A DNA stretch of 21,132 bases from DATAEG01 sp051001975 (GTDB lineage: Bacteria; Actinomycetota; Actinomycetes; Mycobacteriales; Jatrophihabitantaceae), in assembly GCA_051001975.1 (NCBI GenBank), contig JBPCMU010000081.1, positions 1-21,132 of the forward strand. The letters run 5' to 3'. A program made the translations under genes and the position numbers. Of this stretch, positions 21,095 through 21,132 are shown one piece after another. The notes below the pieces were generated by a model. It was given only the letters and a program-made list of their open reading frames with translations, did not search any database and had not been told where the DNA came from. Each line of letters opens with the position of its first letter. Positions within the stretch are counted from its first letter, which is position 1.

Positions 21095-21132
21095 TCAGAC
21101 TTCGCGCACGTCGGTGACGACCGGCTCGATGC
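21095..21132 (-). CDS. C-terminal end of an unidentified gene (partial)
   Basis: The minus-strand frame entering at the right edge reads IEPVVTDVREV and stops at TGA (21095-21097), followed by a hairpin. Eleven residues with coding-like composition; too short to name. It may be the first gene outside, or the next gene of, the integrative element. Confidence 0.35.
   Translation of the reverse strand, partial: IEPVVTDVREV

Overview
The window is high-GC, densely packed bacterial DNA with strong third-position G/C bias, GTG starts and probable leaderless promoters. Several products closely resemble mycobacterial proteins: FadA2, FabG4, HtdX, a bifunctional dCTP deaminase and a heterodisulfide-reductase-like Fe-S oxidoreductase. 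This points to an Actinomycetota chromosome related to, but not clearly within, Mycobacteriales. I cannot name the genus.

Layout. 1-1754: the 3' part of a membrane Fe-S oxidoreductase gene, with an in-frame TAA at 126-128. 1755-2225: a possible 59-codon gene and two terminator-like hairpins. 2226-4930: a leftward unit, TetR regulator then acyl-CoA oxidase/dehydrogenase. 5045-9497: a divergent rightward unit, AurF-like diiron oxygenase, thiolase (fadA2), two-domain ketoacyl reductase (fabG4) and double-hotdog dehydratase (htdX). The shared promoter region holds a 13-bp palindrome that looks like the TetR operator. The last three enzymes cover the dehydratase/hydratase, keto-reductase and thiolase steps of an acyl-CoA cycle, so the locus looks like a TetR-controlled lipid catabolism or remodelling module. 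9481-11849: a translationally coupled Baeyer-Villiger-type monooxygenase and SDR, running leftward. 11842-15732: housekeeping and membrane genes (ilvE, dcd, a GT-C-like membrane protein, a zinc-ribbon protein with a Pro/Gln tail) and a TetR remnant.

15830-21094 is an accessory region. A tRNA-Gly gene (CCC anticodon) is followed by the C-terminal half of a tyrosine integrase whose reading frame ends inside the tRNA. This is the classic arrangement of an actinobacterial integrative element in a tRNA 3' end. The integrase is cut by an IS1380-family element (about 16374-18030) with 17/19-matching inverted ends. Beyond it lies a decayed 3' end of a BldC/excisionase-like gene, then a more A/T-rich two-gene cassette (an unknown secreted protein, apparently frameshifted near its end, and a lipoprotein), then an intact second copy of the BldC/excisionase-like gene and a frameshifted CxxC gene. 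The two excisionase 3' ends and their flanks are direct repeats 1761 bp apart that bracket the cassette. The whole reads as a degraded integrative element with captured cargo.

Least explained parts: the secreted protein/lipoprotein cassette and its bracketing repeats, the AurF-like oxygenase fused into the fadA2-fabG4-htdX unit, and the tRNA-Gly with an A-C mismatch in its acceptor stem, probably left by integration. All assignments rest on motif recognition by eye; no database search was possible.
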